A DNA stretch of 64,000 bases from contig NZ_AVFL01000026.1 of NCBI RefSeq assembly GCF_000576635.1, forward strand, positions 55,752-119,751, written 5' to 3'. This document shows positions 62,500-64,000 of this stretch, piece by piece (position 1 is the first letter of the stretch; each line of letters starts with the position of its first letter). The position numbers were made by a program, and so were the translations under genes. The DNA is from Skermanella stibiiresistens SB22. Its GTDB lineage: Bacteria; Pseudomonadota; Alphaproteobacteria; Azospirillales; Azospirillaceae. The notes beneath the pieces are model-generated. The model did no database searches, was not told where the DNA came from, and saw only the letters and a program-made list of their open reading frames with translations.

Positions 62500-63795
62500 C
62501 TACCGGTCGGCCTGTTTGTTGACGAGCGCCGTGATGGGCGCCAGCACGATGCCTTTGCCCTCCAGCGTCTTGATCCACTCGCCAAGCTGATCCAGCGTGA
62601 CGGGGTAGGGTTGGGCGATGCCGACGGCGGCGCCGTCCAGCCGGGCCGCCTCCTCCAGCATGCGCAGGCGGGCGTCGATCGCGGCGGCCGAAGGCACGTC
62701 GTCGATCCTGGTGTCGGCGATGGCTCGGGGCAGGCCGATCCTGGTCGCCTCGCGGGCCGCGATGCTGCGGGCGCCGACCCGGGCGTCCAGGAACATCAAC
62801 CCGCGCCGGTTGGCCTCCGCCAGGATCGGACGGACGCTGTCCGGCGCCCCGGTGAAGCGGTTGCCCGAGAGCGACAGCACGCCGACATAGCCGGTGACCC
62901 GGCCGAACGCGTCGAGCAGCCGCTGCTGGTTGCGGTCGCCGTCGAGCGAGACCAGCAGGGTGTTGGGGCCGGGATCGTTGCGCGGGAAGTCCGACGGTTC
63001 AGTCGGCAGGTCGAGCATGACCTCGTGGCCCAGCCGGCGCGCGCGGTCGACCCAGCCGCCGAGCTGGCCCGCCGTGCTGGAAAAGGCCAGCGTGACGGCG
63101 CCCGGCAGGCCCTCGATCGCGCGTAGGGTCGCGTTGGCCGAAACCCCCAGCGGACCGATCACCAAGGCGATGCGCGGGCGCTTGTCGTCATGGAAGAAGG
63201 GCCGGGCATAGGTCTGCCACGGTGTCCTGCCGTCGGACGCCACCCGGGGCAGGGGACCGCGGCGCGAGTCCTCGATCAGGCCGGCGGCCGGCGCTGGCGC
63301 CATCGGGACGGGATCATAGGGCGAGTTGACGGTGGCCTGGACCGGCTTGGCCGGTTCGTCCTGGATCATCACGCCGCCGCTGTCTGGCGACAGCACCGGA
63401 ACGACGATGCGCGGGACGGCGGCCGCCAGCTCCCGCTCGGTCTCCTCGGCGCCGCTGAGCAGCCAGGAGGCGACACCGGCCACCATCGCGAGGGGCAACA
63501 GCAAGGCCACCACCGCGCCCGCGCGGCGGACATTCCTGGATTTGGCGGTGGTCCTCACCGCCATGGCCATGGTCTTGATCCGCCGGGTCACCAGATTGCG
63601 GCCGACGCCGGTGTCGATCTCGGTCGACAGCGTCTTCTCGCCGTCGGCCACGGGACTGGCCGGCTTCCGTTTTCCAGGCTTCAGCTTGGCGAGGATGCCG
63701 GCCAGCGACCGCTTGATGGCGGCGACATCGATGGCGACCTTCAGCTTGGGTTTGCCGGCTTTCGCCTTGGGCGCGGTCTTCGCGGCGGTTGCCAT
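62500..63795 (-). CDS. divergent polysaccharide deacetylase family protein
   Basis: A 431-residue protein. A basic, Lys/Ala-rich N-terminus, one TM helix ([19 protein letters not shown]), a Pro-rich linker and a C-terminal domain related to polysaccharide deacetylases ([53 protein letters not shown]). The family sits between ctpA and rppH in many alphaproteobacteria and may act on envelope glycans. No reaction is proven. Confidence 0.92.
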   Translation of the reverse strand: MATAAKTAPKAKAGKPKLKVAIDVAAIKRSLAGILAKLKPGKRKPASPVADGEKTLSTEIDTGVGRNLVTRRIKTMAMAVRTTAKSRNVRRAGAVVALLLPLAMVAGVASWLLSGAEETERELAAAVPRIVVPVLSPDSGGVMIQDEPAKPVQATVNSPYDPVPMAPAPAAGLIEDSRRGPLPRVASDGRTPWQTYARPFFHDDKRPRIALVIGPLGVSANATLRAIEGLPGAVTLAFSSTAGQLGGWVDRARRLGHEVMLDLPTEPSDFPRNDPGPNTLLVSLDGDRNQQRLLDAFGRVTGYVGVLSLSGNRFTGAPDSVRPILAEANRRGLMFLDARVGARSIAAREATRIGLPRAIADTRIDDVPSAAAIDARLRMLEEAARLDGAAVGIAQPYPVTLDQLGEWIKTLEGKGIVLAPITALVNKQADR

Positions 63796-63811
63796 CGATA
63801 TCCCACCGGGC

Positions 63812-64000
63812 TCAGTTGACGGCGCGCGTGTTGAACAGCGACACGCCGCGGATCAGGTCGAGCGCCCGGGCCAGCTGGTAGTCGAACTGATCGGCCGGGT
63901 TGGCGGCGGCCGCCGGATCGCCTTCCTCGCCTTGCGGTGCCGCGGCGCCCGGAGCCGGGGCGGGTGCCGGGACCGGAGCGCCGCCCGGAGGAGCGGCCTG
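63812..64000 (-). CDS. S41 carboxy-terminal processing peptidase, C-terminal end
   Basis: The last 62 codons of a gene extending beyond the window. An Ala/Pro-rich linker (APVPAPAPAPGAAAPQGE) leads to DYQLARALDLIRGVSLF, the usual C-terminus of CtpA-like proteases in alphaproteobacteria. Its stop lies 16 nt before the start of the deacetylase gene, as in the common ctpA / deacetylase / rppH order. The active site is not in the window. Confidence 0.85.
   Translation of the reverse strand, partial: QAAPPGGAPVPAPAPAPGAAAPQGEEGDPAAAANPADQFDYQLARALDLIRGVSLFNTRAVN

Noticed and set aside
1..64000. CRISPR arrays, tRNA and rRNA genes
   Set aside because: No regularly spaced repeats of CRISPR type and no cloverleaf or rRNA-like sequence noticed; the tandem repeats seen are short and contiguous.

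Overview
The window is GC-rich chromosomal DNA from an alphaproteobacterium. Gene content (GapR/DUF2312, MeaB, glcDEF, a phasin, DUF1244, and the ctpA tail / divergent polysaccharide deacetylase / rppH group) suggests a Rhodospirillales-type organism such as Azospirillum or Skermanella. That placement is inference from content, not from a marker gene.

1-28.8 kb is host chromosome: a truncated histidine kinase, meaB, an EthD-like protein, an Ala/Gly:cation symporter, a periplasmic 5'-nucleotidase, a large hybrid kinase, and an amino-acid-binding protein. Then comes an Mla-type lipid transport operon (STAS-MlaE, MlaF, MlaD) whose mlaD is cut by an in-frame TAG. After it lie a methyltransferase, bL36, glycolate oxidase glcDEF, a FecR / OmpA-lipoprotein / CHASE2-kinase operon, IclR and GntR regulators, a DMT exporter, a PagL-like barrel, N-formylglutamate amidohydrolase, a GCS2 ligase, DUF1244 and gapR.

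28.8-54.9 kb is a T7-like (podovirus) morphogenesis and lysis cluster: S24 repressor with a GGAACA-rich operator region, three small proteins, portal, scaffold, capsid, tail tubes A and B, internal protein, tailspike, small and large terminase, membrane protein, SleB lysin and holin. No phage integrase, RNA polymerase or replication gene is visible, so it is either a reduced prophage or a gene-transfer-agent-like particle.

The main discovery is inside it. An 11,441-bp lower-GC element (34,476-45,916) is inserted in the major capsid gene, flanked by the 12-bp direct repeat CGTCAACAACAT. Removing one repeat plus the element joins both capsid halves in frame into a 272-codon ORF. The element encodes a tyrosine integrase next to attL, a second small tyrosine recombinase beside a 93-nt imperfect palindrome, a type II restriction-modification pair (C5 methyltransferase and a PmeII-like nuclease), an HUH-type Rep protein, a DUF6626-like protein, a DUF6641 protein, a 49-residue protein, several unknowns and an IS3 remnant. 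It looks like an integrative element or phage satellite that parasitises a virion gene; two of its divergent promoter regions share a GGATAAAT palindrome.

55.2-64 kb returns to host genes: DUF952, pyrD, a HAD hydrolase, a ribbon-helix-helix protein, a CHAP protein, a phasin, a transglutaminase, a CBS-linked kinase, rppH, the polysaccharide deacetylase and the C-terminus of a CtpA-like protease.
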